A stretch of DNA of 64,000 nucleotides from Branchiostoma floridae (Eukaryota > Chordata > Leptocardii > Amphioxiformes > Branchiostomatidae), in NCBI RefSeq assembly GCF_000003815.2, contig NC_049995.1, forward strand, positions 5,010,183 to 5,074,182. The letters run 5' to 3'. Below, one piece after another: positions 38,501 through 46,573 of this stretch. The notes under the pieces were generated by a model. It ran no database searches, was not told the origin of the DNA, and saw nothing but the letters and a program-made list of their open reading frames with translations. A program made the translations under genes and the position numbers. Position 1 is the stretch's first letter. The number at the start of each line of letters is the position of its first letter.

Positions 38501-41500
38501 ATTGTATTAGATTTTAAGATTTACAGTCTTTTATTATGTTATCTATAAATTATTTATTCTGTGGATACAGACTGTTGTTCAGGACAGGAGACAGGACCGA
38601 GGAGGTCGTACGAATCCGAGACATCCAGAACTTAGAGAAGTTCCAGCACAACACTGTCTTAACCTCTGCTGATGCTCTCAAGATATACAGCAAAGGTCAG
38701 GACTATTTCTATTACAAGTCTTTTTCACAATGTCTCATAACCTGGATATGAACTTGAATACATGTACATGGGAGACGATTGCAACAAAGGGAGCACATTT
38801 GAGACAGGAGCTTAACAAAGGGCTACAATGTAATGCTTCTGAACTTTTCTGCTTCTGACATTAAAGGGTACAAAGAAATTCAGATAACTACTGTAACATT
38901 ATAATCTGTACATTGATTAGATACTATGTTATCTTGAAATTGTATTGTCTTGTATGATACAAAACATTTTTAATCTAAATACATAGATGAAGGTTAATTG
39001 GCCATCCAGGTAGTAAGATACCCCAAATAGCAATGACTTATTGACATTAGCAACTGGATATGATTTTTGAATTGTCAGATATTATCTTTCGTCTATTATT
39101 TTATCTAAATTCCACCACCCCCACCCCTGTTGCAACAGTATTGACTCTGGACTGAGGATAGATTATAAACTGTACATATGATCAGAAACTGCATTGTTAT
39201 CTTCATTGTTATTGTCTAATGAGACAATATATTGTTCTAAATACCCACCCACACCACCACCCCACATCACCCCACAGTGGATGGTCAGAGTCCGTTCTCA
39301 GCCATCCTGAAGGAAGAAAGGAACCAGTGGTTCATGCTGGTCCAGGAGCTGTGGTGTGGGAGGAACATTGCAGAAGGTGGGTAGGATCAGATTACATACT
39401 GACTTATGATTTAACAATTACACTTGATTGTTTACAGACTCTTAGGTTTTGATTAGGTAATGCTTTCAGTATCTTGCACCTACTACTTGTCTAGCAGTTG
39501 CTAGCATTCTAGCCTTTGATATGGTGATGCTTTCAGTATCTTGTAGCAACTAGTTATGTAGCAGTTGCTAGCATGCTAGCCTTTGATTTGGTGACACTTT
39601 CAATATCTTGCAGCTCCTAGCTGTCTAGCAGTTGCTAGCATTCTTACAAGACTAGCATGTTTCGGTTATGCTTTCAATATCTTGCAACTTAACTAGCTGT
39701 CTAGCAGTTGCTAGTAATCTATCCTCTGATTAGCAATTCTTTCAGGATCATGCAGCTACAAGCTATCTACTAGCAGTTGCTAGCATTTTAGACTTTCAGA
39801 GAGGCTTACGTGTACATGTGATTATCATTTGTCTGTAGGAACCAAAGACTCTCAGGTAGTCCACCAGGCTGCGCAGAACGTGCTGCTGATCAATGCTGTA
39901 GTTCTGAGTGGGGAATACGATGAGTGTGCTCACTATGACGGGGTGGAGCAGGCTGCTGAAGTAAGTGTTTTGCTGGATTTGTTATAAGAGCCCAGCCCAG
40001 AAATGATCAATTTTATGTATCACAGCACAGACTTTTAAAAAGTCTGTTGTTTAATTTAGTTTTGAGATTAGTTTTAAGGTTTGGAAAGTTTTTGTTTCAT
40101 GCACAATGAAAAAATATGTACTTGCCGAGCTTGGGGAACCTATTTGCCACCTTCCTGTGGTTCTACTCCCAACCGCTAGGTGGTGCTTAAGTGGGAGCAT
40201 GTTGTCTCAAATGTGACTAAGTTTGTATCCCCCCTTCATTATGGATTGTCACTTTAGATAGATATGTAACTATTGTCAGCACTGTTATTTTTTACTTAGT
40301 AAATTTGCCCTCTTACTTCTTATCTACAGAATCTATGCTACTTCACTAAGAGACGTAAAGAGGGGAAAGACAACCTTCCTGAAGCTACAACTGAGGTAAG
40401 GACATTAGAATTGCACATTTGCATGTCATGAATTATTTCAAGAATGTAATGTCCATGTGCGCAGGACTCGGGGTGATCAGTCTGGCCTTTTTGTCTTTTG
40501 TTATGTTACAGTGCCAAATTTAACTGTCAGCAAAAACTACATAATGTTGCATTTTCAGGTTCTTATTCAGAGAGTGAACCCGTCCCTGGGTGAGTCAGTG
40601 AGAAACACAGTGGAGGCACTACTCTACACATCAGGGGGTGAGGAAGACTTCAATTTATATTCAATGTTGTATTTGAATTGTTTGTTTGACTCTGAGCGTA
40701 TGTCCAGGATTCTTTCTGATGAGATTGAGAAAGCGGATCAATTAGCGGTTTAACCAATGATATCAATGGACCATTGCCAATTAGCAGGTCCACCAATGGG
40801 AGAGTCTTTATCGATGAATGATAGCATGGCAGTTAATACTTTGACCAATGAGAAAGTAGCTGCATGTTCATCAACTATATGAGTTTTTATTTTGCAATTT
40901 TTTTTAAAATTATTTACTAATTTTTTTTACATTATGACAGGTGGGTGGGGTTATGTGATATCAAATGATGTTAACACAGATGACCGGAATTTGTACCAAT
41001 AGAATGATTTGTGTTGTAACTGTAGATAACAGTAAAGGTGATTTGTGTTGTAACTGTAGATAACAGTAATGGTGATTTGTGTTGTAACTGTAGATAACAG
41101 TAAAGGTGATTTGTGTTGTAACTGTAGATAACAGTAAAGGTGATTTGTGTTGTAACTGTAGATAACAGTAATGGTGATTTGTGTTGTAACTGTAGATAAC
41201 AGTAAAGGTGATTTGTGTTGTAACTGTAGATAACAGTAAAGGTGATTTGTGTTGTAACTGTAGATAACAGTAAAGGTGATTTGTGTTGTAACTGTAGATA
41301 ACAGTAAAGGTGACAACAGAAGCTCACCTCTGCTGTGGTGCGCCATGGGGTCGGGTCAGGTCAAAGTGTACGATGCCAGCACCTGGATCTGTGACCAGCA
41401 GTTCATCCAAGCCAACAACAGAGTGGTAAGTTACTGGTTCATCACAGCAAAATATCATTTATAAATGGTTCAGATCCAAAATACCAAAACATCAATGTAC

Positions 41501-44500
41501 CAGTATTGTACCTAAAGAAAATTATTACATAATTATATAGATTTTTTTTTTTAATTTCTATTTGTTACTTAAAACGTAATGTTCTACCAGAAAGATGAAG
41601 TTTATCATCAGAAAATGATGAAATTACTGTATGGACAATCATTGAAATTAGAAACATCTTTCATGTGAAATGCTCTCAAAAGCATGGCTTCCCTGTATAA
41701 GATACCTGAAGTCTTAAAGGGGCATTCCAGTCTACACGGGAGTGTTATTTTCCGATAGATATTAATTTTAGGAAGTGATAACTGCATTTACTACTTGACA
41801 TTATACGATAAAGTACCCAGTTGCTCCACATGCCTCAAAAGCATTCGCTCTTCTACTAAACTCCCAAAGTACCCTCTAATTGAATTAATCCTATGGCTGA
41901 ATACAATGCAAAACTTTTAGGTAAGGTTACTAAACTAATTTCAGGTTCGCTAAGAAATCTTGTCTTGTTCTTGTATTCTTTGCTATCTTATGACTAATAT
42001 GAGCAATTTGCCTTCTCGGTGTGCTTAGCGTACCTCATTTATCCCGAAAAAAAAAACGATAAACAAAGTGTCTATGCATATAGGGAATGCATGGGTAGGG
42101 TCTGCATGAGTTTAGTGAGTGTCATTATTGTTTTATAAAACACACATCACGTAATTCATCCCAAGGTGAATTCCACAAAATTTGGCTGATTATGTATTCA
42201 TTGACACATTATCTATTGGAAAACAAGACTCCCTTCTGGAGTGGAATTCCCCTTTAATAAACAATCTGTAGAATATCCATGTTTTTATTGACATCAAAGG
42301 CCACAGGTTACTTTGTCAAAATCACATGCAGGTGTATTTTGTATTTCACACCTTTTTTGGTGTATCTGATATCAGAATTTGATTTTAATGTAATTGTTGT
42401 TTGATATTATGCTGACCAAATTTTGCTGTTTTGTTTGTTTCAGTGTTGCCTGTTGGCTGTGGGTACAGACCAAGTCTGGGCTGGCTCATTTGACACGACC
42501 ATCTACGTCATCGACATTCACACCCATACTGCAAACAAACAACTATTGGACCATGTGGACATGGTCTCGGACCTGACCATCTCACAGGATGGGAGGTAAG
42601 GCTCATATTTCTTGGTGTGGATAAAGGACAGGGTTTCTCTATCCAAAAGACACTTCCTGCAGTGCCACCTACTGATGAAATGGAGTACTGCAGTCAGACG
42701 CATTTATGTTGCCAAATACATTTTTTAGAAGACACTACTCGATAATCTTTAATCAGAAATATTCCTCATTCTTTGATCAGTGTACTTACGAATTCTTTAT
42801 GGTAATATGAAAACTAGGTCAGAATGTACCACAGCTTGAACATATATAGAAGTTCACATTAACCCAAAAATATAACATTCAATCTATGCTACTGTGAATT
42901 AATTTACTTAATTCACTGTAGTTTTGTTTTACAGTATGAGGGAAAGCTGCTTTTAGTGTTATCGTATTTAAAACAAGTCTGTTCTACCTCTAATTTAGTA
43001 ATTCACATTTGAAATGCATATTCGGGTTGTCAAAATCAAAGTGGAGAGATCACTACAAAAGCTGTGAAAATAGAATTATAAACCACCACTAAAGTTTCAA
43101 AATTTACAGGTCCTGTAGTGACAATACTAACCAATAGATAAAAATGCATGTTATCAGCACTGTGTACAGCGCCAGTCTGAACGGCCAGATCATCCTGTGG
43201 AGCGCTGCTACTCTACAGAAGCAGGGTCAGATCTGGCTGAAGAACGTCCACAGACTGGTGTCAATCAAACTGGTGGGAGAGAACCTCTGGTGCTGTAAGT
43301 ATGGCACTGTTGTTGTCCCTGGTGCTGAAAGTAGAGATATTGTGATTCCGTTGGAATGTCAGTATTTAGATTTAGATTTAGATCTAGGATTAGATTTAGA
43401 TTAAGATTACGATTTGGACTTTAGATTTTGATTAAGATTTAGATTTTTATTAAGATTTAGATTCAGATGTTACATTTACATTTACATTTATTGGAATTGC
43501 AGACAATGCAAAATATTGCAAACCCAGGGAGCTTAGCTGATATTGGGTTCCAACACATACACACATTAACATGTTATACACATAATTAACTCAGCTGGTT
43601 AATGTCAGGATTTAAATTCTCTAAACCTCCTCTAGGCATAACACACCAGTTTTGTACAGAGAGTAAAAGCTGCAAAAGACCAGACTGTAAGGATTAGTTC
43701 ACTCACACTAGCTGGGATTGGACCCCATGTCTTTTCAAGAAAATTGGTGGGATTTTTTTTAACATTGGCCCTTCTCTGGCAAGAGACTCTGGCTTTAATT
43801 CTCATCCAAGTGGAAGTCCTAGCCAGAGATAGCTACTTGTTTTCGCCTGAATCAAGAAGATACTTTCAAATGTAAAGTTCCTTTCCCAGAGGGACAACAT
43901 TCGAGTCTGCTAGGGATACAAACCTAAAAGCTTAAGATTCTAAGTCAGCAACTCTAAGGACAAGACCACCTTGAAATCTCTGTTTCTAAATCTGACATGA
44001 CCTTATCCCTGCAGGTATGAAAAAGTCCCTGATGTTGGTGAACAGAGAAGGTGAAACACTCCACACCCTGGAAATGAAAGATGAAGGAAACTCACCCCTA
44101 CAGATAGAATGTTTCCTTCTGTCACAAGATGGAATGGTAAGCAACTGTTCAAATGTTTTAGAAATACGGTATGGTCTAGATCGGTCATTTATTACATTAT
44201 ATAATGTACATACTTATAGAAAAATGGGACTTTCCCATGAACATTGCCCCTGGGCTTCTCACAGCCAGTGAAATTTAAGGTTATTGAATTGAATGATTGA
44301 TTTCATTGATAATGTGATCTAAGTACTAGAAAATTATACTTTGCACATCTATTACTAGATATGCATAGCATGAAAGGTCACTTCTTGTGTATGCACATGT
44401 ATGTAGTGTGTATGTAGCATGTGTAGACCAGTGGTTTTAAGCGGCTCTGCCTCTGGAACTAGAAGCTGTAAGTTTGATTCTAGCAGTGGAACTCACCCAA

Positions 44501-46573
44501 TATGCATGCTACCAGAAATTGTTGCATTCCTAAAGAGTGTTAAACCATGGTCCACTGTTCATTGTGCTTGTCAAAAAGAGTTAGGGGACTTTTCCTGGTA
44601 CAAAGAACCTGTAAACTGACGAACCTGAAACTGTACATAGCATCTATCTTCCCTGTCACCATCGGTGAAAAAATGGCTCTTAAGTGAGCTACACTGGTTC
44701 AAGTAAGAGAACTTTGACATTCTACTTTCTTTTGCACCCATCAGATCTGGGCAGCCAGTGGTAACAGTGGGAGGCTGGCTGTGTGGGACAGTCACAGCTA
44801 CAGCTTGGTGAAGAACATCAACGTGTCGTGTAGGGGCTTCAGCAAGATGGTACAAACTCACGGCAAGGTCAGCTTTGTTAATGTCTTCTTATACTGTCAA
44901 ACCTGCCCAAGAATACCACTTGGGACAGATAAAATGACTGCATGTGTCAACAGGAAAAATGACTCTAGGGGACCATCAAGAAAAGTAGTCACATTGGTCA
45001 TGTGATCCGTATGTGGAGGTGGCTCCTTATTAGGATTTGATTGTAATACAATTTTTTTGACAGATTATAATTTTTTTCATGTGTGTGTTGAACATATTTA
45101 CCTCCATGAAATTTCATGGAGGTTATATTTTACCCTGCGTTTGTGTGTGTGTGTGTGTGTCTGTCAACAAGATAACTCAAGAACGGCTGGGCGGATTGGT
45201 TTCATACTTGGTGTGTTGGTGGGGTGTGATGAAAGCTAGAAATGATTAGATTTTGGGCCCCCTAGCGGCTTCCCTTGGTACTGCAGCGCAACTTCCGCTT
45301 TTGCTATCTCGTGTTCTGAACAAGCTATGGTCACGATTTTGAGCTGTTAGATAGCTCTTGTGCTCAAAAATAAGTGAAAAAAGTTTGGGCCCCCTAGCGT
45401 CTAGTTTTGGGATAGCAGGGGCATTTTTGTCAAAAACTTCTGAAGACGATAACTCAAGAAGGGAACAACGGATTTTCATGATTTTTGGTATGTAGGTACC
45501 TTAGACAATGTTGTACAAAATGAAGTACTAATTATGCATAATAGGAGTACATTTGCATAATTAATGAGAATATTCTATCATAGTAGTTTTTTCTATGTTT
45601 CTCTTGTCCCAAATGTGATATGGACATTTGGGTGGTATATAGCTTTTAGTGTCATGACAATGTGGGGCAAGTTTCAGCCCCCTAACATTTAATTTAGGAA
45701 CTGCAGGGGCATTTTTGTCAAGACATTACAAAGAGGATAAATGCAGAAAGGATTGACGGATTGGCATCATATTAGGCATGCGGGTACCTTAGGCAAAGAT
45801 GTTCATAATGATATACACGTTATGCAAATGAGGAGTTAATTTGCATAATTAATGAGGAAATTGTATAATTCCGTTGTTTTCAATAACCGGACTTCAATAA
45901 ATGTAACACATGTTAATTATCATAGGTGCAATATAAGCAGATACCAAATATGGTAATGAGGAACTTATTTGCATAATTTATGTAAAAATTGCAAAACCGC
46001 TTTATGATTAAGAATGGGAATTTTATAATTGTGACATGTGTATGTTAGTCAATGCTGAACAACGCCATGCATAAATTATGTTAATGTGTTAGTCAATTGC
46101 ATGAAATTTACAAAAGCTCTAAATTTTCATGGAGGTATGAGGTCGCCGAACTCTAGTTGTCAATGTTTCCATTTATCTACATGTACCATTATTTTCAAAG
46201 CATGGACTTTTAGTATTTAAAAACCTACTGCTGTACAGTTTGTTTTACAACCTAAATTTCTCTTCCCCTGTATTTTCTGAATAACTTATGGCATGTCTGG
46301 CATTACTATCAATTAAAAAAAAAGTAAGCCAGGTTACATTGTTGTTGTACCCACTACTCTTATCACTATCATCAAACATATATTTGTACTGTCTAGATCT
46401 GGGTTGGCGGGAAGTGTGGAAACATCCACATCTTCAACCAGGGGACGTATGGAGAGGAGAAGGAACTGGTGGCACATGAGGATGCCATCCGCTCCATGTG
46501 TGCCGCCTTCGACCGGTACATCATGACTGGGTCAGGCTCCAAGGACGGGAAGATCGCCATCTGGAGAGTTTGA
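10481..46573 (+). CDS. DENND3: DENND3-like Rab GEF (DENN + PHenn + WD40)
   Basis: Human DENND3 is a guanine nucleotide exchange factor for Rab12 acting in endosome/autophagy traffic. Exons: 10481-10582, 11983-12313, 13157-13281, 13608-13753, 14116-14224, 15197-15394, 15826-15966, (16739-16756, 16890-16955), 17105-17223, 17777-17932, 20156-20258, 29956-30092, 30578-30726, 31076-31122, 32097-32230, 36080-36273, 36810-36911, 37059-37105, 37947-38080, 38571-38695, 39278-39376, 39839-39960, 40330-40395, 40559-40637, 41298-41425, 42444-42595, 43158-43294, 44015-44136, 44745-44867, 46397-46573. All phases agree; about 1295 aa (human about 1200-1280). uDENN lies in residues 1-200 ([28 protein letters not shown]), cDENN 215-400 ([45 protein letters not shown]), dDENN about 410-540. 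A linker of about 250 residues follows, then a PH-like module near 815-945 ([31 protein letters not shown]) matching the actin-binding PHenn. WD40 blades run from about 1018 to the end ([24 protein letters not shown], stop). The gene is divergent from USPL1 and hosts a GPCR on the opposite strand. Confidence 0.93.
10670..11364. mobile_element. CAGGG...CCCTG MITE with nested element
   Basis: A 695-bp element. It starts CAGGGTTGAACAAGT, ends ACTTGTTTATCCCTG, and is flanked by the 5-bp duplication AAAAC (10665-10669 and 11365-11369). The repeated interior motif CTTGCCCG occurs on both sides. A second transposon (10878-11247) is inserted inside, and the whole sits inside a copy of the exon-1 border repeat, giving a three-step insertion order. 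Confidence 0.8.
10878..11247. mobile_element. Nested MITE with long inverted ends
   Basis: About 370 bp. Left end begins AGGCCACACCAATCTAATTT and continues TTGGTTCACGGATT; the right end is the near-complement finishing AAATCGGTGTGGCCT. The interior is A/T-rich (AAAATAAAAATAAAAA and its complement), so the element can fold into a long hairpin. No clear target duplication longer than 2-3 bases. Short open frames within it are not genes. Confidence 0.8.
12568..12770 (+). repeat. tRNA-derived SINE
   Basis: A tRNA-like head (GACCGAGTAGCCAAGGTAGCG...GGTTCAATTCCTAGC, the latter a good B box) is followed by a body containing GGCTCTGCCTCCCAATACC and CCAGACACAGTGG. The tail is (CATA/AATA)n-like. A diverged copy of the same body lies inverted at 58815-59060. 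Confidence 0.75.
14233..14600. repeat. Interspersed repeat after exon donor
   Basis: Begins nine bases after the donor of DENND3 exon 14116-14224 with TTTATGTCATACCTGGGCCG. The first 70 bases match 59921-59991 in a DDX54 intron, and GTATCACACAGGCTTCAAA (near 14300) matches the segment after 60737. Class unknown; the right boundary is uncertain. Confidence 0.55.
14821..15300 (+). repeat. Triplicated DENND3 exon start (decoy exons)
   Basis: Three tandem copies, period 157-158 bp, of intron end plus acceptor plus the first part of a cDENN exon. Copies start after CACAG/CCCAG at 14882, 15039 and 15197. Each encodes [24 protein letters not shown]. Copy 1 runs into TAA after PFLNFS and copy 2 into stops after [10 protein letters not shown]; only copy 3 continues ([17 protein letters not shown]) to a donor. 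Copies 1 and 2 are pseudo-exons with intact acceptors. Confidence 0.92.
15600..15745 (+). repeat. Degenerate GGTTAGG repeats
   Basis: A run of telomere-like variants (GGTTAGGGATTGGGTTA, GGTTAAGGTTAGG, CTAGGGTTAAGGG) in a DENND3 intron. This is an interstitial simple repeat, not evidence of a chromosome end. Confidence 0.7.
16739..16955 (+). other. Two small in-frame DENND3 exons
   Basis: 16739-16756 (18 nt, codes LTETIW) lies between TTCCAAG and GTAAGTC. 16890-16955 (66 nt, codes [20 protein letters not shown] + GM) lies between CTTCCAG and GTCAGT. Both are multiples of three, have no stops and fall between two phase-0 exons (ending 15966, starting 17105), so inclusion or skipping keeps the frame. 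They are probably alternative cassette exons in the region joining cDENN and dDENN; expression is not shown by the sequence. Confidence 0.6.
17320..17720 (+). repeat. (TCCA)n / (ATTG)n simple repeats
   Basis: Imperfect ATTGATTGATTG near 17330 and long CATCCATCCATC tracts (17510-17584, 17670-17690) in a DENND3 intron. Confidence 0.85.
17905..19620 (+). repeat. Repeated exon end and splice donor (dDENN exon)
   Basis: The end of exon 17777-17932 with its donor (ACTATGGTCAAACTCTTTAG|GTAAG) recurs at about 17941 (split by the foldback element), 19211, 19263, 19410 and 19563, with a partial copy near 19461. The copy near 19386 also keeps ATTCAGGTCGCTTTCCTA from further inside the exon. Several copies retain a perfect CTCTTTAGGTAAG donor. 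This is a scattered minisatellite built on an exon-intron border. Confidence 0.88.
17958..19186. mobile_element. 1.23-kb foldback transposon
   Basis: Nearly perfect inverted arms (17958-18479 and 18647-19186) surround a loop of about 167 bp, with one 19-bp insertion in the right arm near 18660. Termini are CACCCCGACCAATC / GATTGGTCGGGGTG. The target duplication TTTAG (17953-17957, 19187-19191) falls in the exon/donor string CTCTTTAGGTAAG. Each arm carries about seven direct copies of a GGGGACnCTCCTC-like motif (17976, 17998, 18015, 18037, 18057, 18079, 18117), the pattern expected of subterminal transposase-binding sites. The loop holds a diverged third copy of an arm segment (18559-18603). 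No transposase is encoded, so it is non-autonomous. Superfamily is undetermined. Confidence 0.88.
19771..19984. mobile_element. MITE with TACTGTAAATGCA ends
   Basis: About 214 bp with inverted ends TACTGTAAATGCA / TGCATTTACAGTTA and inner inverted motifs (TTTGCGG..TTTAA / TTAAACCACCGC). A diverged relative may lie near 42930-43110. Non-coding. Confidence 0.65.
20493..20841. mobile_element. CAGGGCTCG MITE, 5-bp TSD
   Basis: A 349-bp element with ends CAGGGCTCGAAAT / ATTTCGAGCCCTG, flanked by TATAG (20488-20492 and 20842-20846). Interior motif GGGTGCACC is repeated in both orientations. Same terminal type as the elements at 9874 and 10670. Confidence 0.82.
20860..22050. other. DENND3 intron, 3' flank of GPCR
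   Basis: AT-rich intronic DNA downstream of the nested GPCR. I see no gene, no clear inverted element and no large tandem repeat. Confidence 0.5.
22053..23258 (-). CDS. Rhodopsin-type GPCR, LPA/S1P/cannabinoid-like
   Basis: Intronless 401-aa seven-helix receptor at the plasma membrane. The N-terminus has glycosylation sites (NNSS, NST). Helices are approximately TM1 50-78, TM2 86-108 ([11 protein letters not shown] with the conserved Asp), TM3 122-147, TM4 165-186, TM5 203-228, TM6 283-305, TM7 313-337. The TM3 extracellular Cys is missing, and the second outer loop has [13 protein letters not shown], where two Cys can pair within the loop. Both traits, and the PIMGWNC string, are typical of the lipid-receptor (S1P/LPA/cannabinoid) group. 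DRY is replaced by DTY and the TM7 NPxxY by NPIAS, so G-protein coupling could be atypical. The C-terminal tail is about 60 residues. It lies antisense inside a large DENND3 intron and may be a retrocopy-derived or simply intronless lineage-specific paralogue. Ligand cannot be named. Confidence 0.87.
   Translation of the reverse strand: MSNNSSAISLVADEKPIEKFDWHHQCLLWKLRNSTVSLDQAEEACSMHTGVAVLETAPAVVFCLVGIFIVIANAVVVWGVVVRRELRKPVYFYMSNLAMSDIFGGLALVIRTVVDTQGMTWRGTMATVTLLYHSQVLSASALALMSVDTYVAVRHPIYFHTHTHTAKCNACITIVSSWLVLFLFDFSPIMGWNCLDMPSPDCSDLIFHISFFGVLAAVAIILVSVIIFTNISIYVAIKQREKRRIGQLGGPQAIANNSSGQNVAENEADKKLKKSTQKARTVMLQVVISFIFWVLPLPLSFICIKDKENCPILIEQAIPVLAMFFTLNSAINPIASIVRTPDLRKGIHKNITSIRQALVTMIRGNRVDPQGVQIALGNVNNIQGGAIRGNEQNTPEQSTLE
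23290..26930. other. DENND3 intron, upstream of GPCR
   Basis: Mixed intronic DNA. 23540-23660 and 23780-23860 are pyrimidine-rich. 25370-25560 has many TTAAGC/GCTTAA words. 25560-26500 is less AT-rich and looks like decayed repetitive DNA without recognisable protein. The GPCR promoter is presumably just left of 23400 on this map, but no core element is evident. Confidence 0.4.
26940..27232 (+). promoter_or_regulatory. CpG-rich island, possible internal first exon
   Basis: A sharply GC- and CpG-rich block (GGCGCGCCG, CGGGCGGCAGCGCCGCGCG) in otherwise AT-rich intron, ending at a possible donor AATTTCAAG|GTAAAA (27232). Candidate downstream exons are 27862-27966 (CAG|CCAGG...GCAG|GTATTT) and one from about 28235 (TTTTCAG|GTGGAG) with an AATAAA near 28579. 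Joined reading frames are short (the frame ending LTLWMKNFK joins [16 protein letters not shown] and stops about 15 codons later). Candidate noncoding transcript or alternative DENND3 promoter. Confidence 0.35.
27485..27760 (+). repeat. Two tandem copies, about 150 bp
   Basis: CACTTGTTGAACTTGAGGCACC followed by ACCTATGCCCAA(A)TTTTT occurs at about 27492 and again at about 27642. A diverged direct duplication in the DENND3 intron. Confidence 0.7.
28600..29940. other. DENND3 intron, nothing recognised
   Basis: AT-rich to 29160. 29170-29530 is more mixed (TATCGCGCAGCCGGCC; two GCCATATCTSAG words) and is likely an old interspersed repeat. No gene seen. Confidence 0.4.
30785..30860 (+). repeat. 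tRNA-like fragment
   Basis: CTGGTAGCACATTTGC...GGTTCAAACC resembles A and B boxes of a tRNA-derived SINE head. It is too diverged and short to be a functional tRNA. Confidence 0.4.
31173..31196. repeat. (TA)n microsatellite
   Basis: About 11 TA units immediately downstream of the small DENND3 exon 31076-31122. Confidence 0.85.
31385..31928. mobile_element. TTAA-flanked MITE, copy 1
   Basis: A 544-bp element flanked by TTAA on both sides (31381-31384, 31929-31932). Inverted ends of about 35 bp begin AGGGGCATTCCACTCC and include GGGAGTGTTATTTT. TTAA target choice fits piggyBac- or Kolobok-type transposases. It encodes no transposase. Copy 2 is at 41718-42253 in opposite orientation. Confidence 0.85.
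32240..33830. other. DENND3 intron, nothing recognised
   Basis: AT-rich intronic sequence. No gene or clear repeat unit recognised. Confidence 0.4.
34137..35230 (+). repeat. Tandem duplication of a roughly 0.6-0.75 kb unit
   Basis: Two diverged copies in direct orientation. GACCGTCAACAA..TCGCACGG..AGCGCAGCGAA starts at 34137 and again at 34886. Later, CCGCTTATGAATATTAATTAGCC..CTCTTCGCTGATTGGCT occurs at about 34582 and 35127. The first copy has an extra GC-rich block (34430-34510, CCCCCCACAGTGGCCCTGCC) missing from the second. Probably an interspersed element duplicated in place; the protein-like open frames are not conserved between copies. Confidence 0.75.
35398..35990 (+). repeat. About 170-bp tandem units and repeat tail
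   Basis: Three tandem units begin AATACCAGGGTACAGG / AATACCAAGGTACAGG / AATACCAGGGTACAGG at about 35401, 35569 and 35736. Each contains CCAAAAGTGT..GGTCAAAAATTGG or a variant. The final part (GGTCATTCGGTCCAGGAACG..GAAAGAAAGAAAG..ATTACGAATACAATAT) looks like the 3' end of an abundant interspersed element. The 196-codon open frame across it is a by-product of the repeats. Confidence 0.75.
39455..39799 (+). repeat. Five-copy 67-bp minisatellite
   Basis: Five imperfect copies of a unit containing TTTCAGTATCTTGCA and CTAGCAGTTGCTAGCATTCTAG, ending about 40 bases before the acceptor of DENND3 exon 39839-39960. TAGCAGTTGCTAGCA is itself near-palindromic. Confidence 0.88.
41005..41330 (+). repeat. 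Nine-copy 34-bp minisatellite across an acceptor
   Basis: TGTAGATAACAGTAAAGGTG recurs with an exact period of 34 bp (TGTAG at 41021, 41055, 41089, 41123, 41157, 41191, 41225, 41259, 41293). The last copy supplies the acceptor (TGTAG|) and first codons (DNSKGD) of the DENND3 exon 41298-41425, so eight identical decoy acceptors precede the real one. Use of an upstream one would read TAA after 12 codons. Copies differ only at one A/T position. Confidence 0.93.
41718..42253. mobile_element. TTAA-flanked MITE, copy 2
   Basis: A 536-bp element flanked by TTAA (41714-41717, 42254-42257). It is the same family as 31385-31928 but inverted: its right end CTTCTGGAGTGGAATTCCCC corresponds to the left end of copy 1. 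No transposase. Confidence 0.85.
43355..43480 (+). repeat. (GATTTA)n simple repeat
   Basis: TTTAGATTTAGATTTAGATC and variants directly follow the DENND3 exon ending at 43294. Confidence 0.8.
44411..44640 (+). repeat. tRNA-derived SINE, second family
   Basis: The head GACCAGTGGTTTTAAGCGGCTC..GTTTGATTCTAGC resembles tRNA A/B boxes. The body has CACTGTTCATTGTGCTTGTC and GGGGACTTTTCCTGGTAC. The same family lies inverted at 58600-58810 in a DDX54 intron. Confidence 0.75.
45095..46165. mobile_element. About 1.07-kb interspersed repeat
   Basis: Begins with palindrome CCTCCATGAAATTTCATGGAGG and a (TG)n tract, then ACTCAAGAACGGCTGGGCGG, GGGCCCCCTAGCGGCTTCC and repeated ATTTGCATAATTAATGAG. It ends AATTTTCATGGAGGTATGAGGTCGCC, so the two ends share TTTCATGGAGG. 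A diverged relative (TGGTGACTGTCCTTGGTACTGCAGCAGAACTTCC) is at about 50600-50880. Non-coding; class unknown. Confidence 0.6.

Noticed and set aside
41005..41330. CRISPR-like regular array
   Set aside because: Units are contiguous with no unique spacers, and the genome is eukaryotic.
40951..41346. Minus-strand open frames of 118-131 codons with a repeating [23 protein letters not shown] pattern
   Set aside because: They are translations of the 34-bp minisatellite (three units make 102 bp, giving a 34-residue period). No start context, no domain, and overlap with a DENND3 acceptor array.
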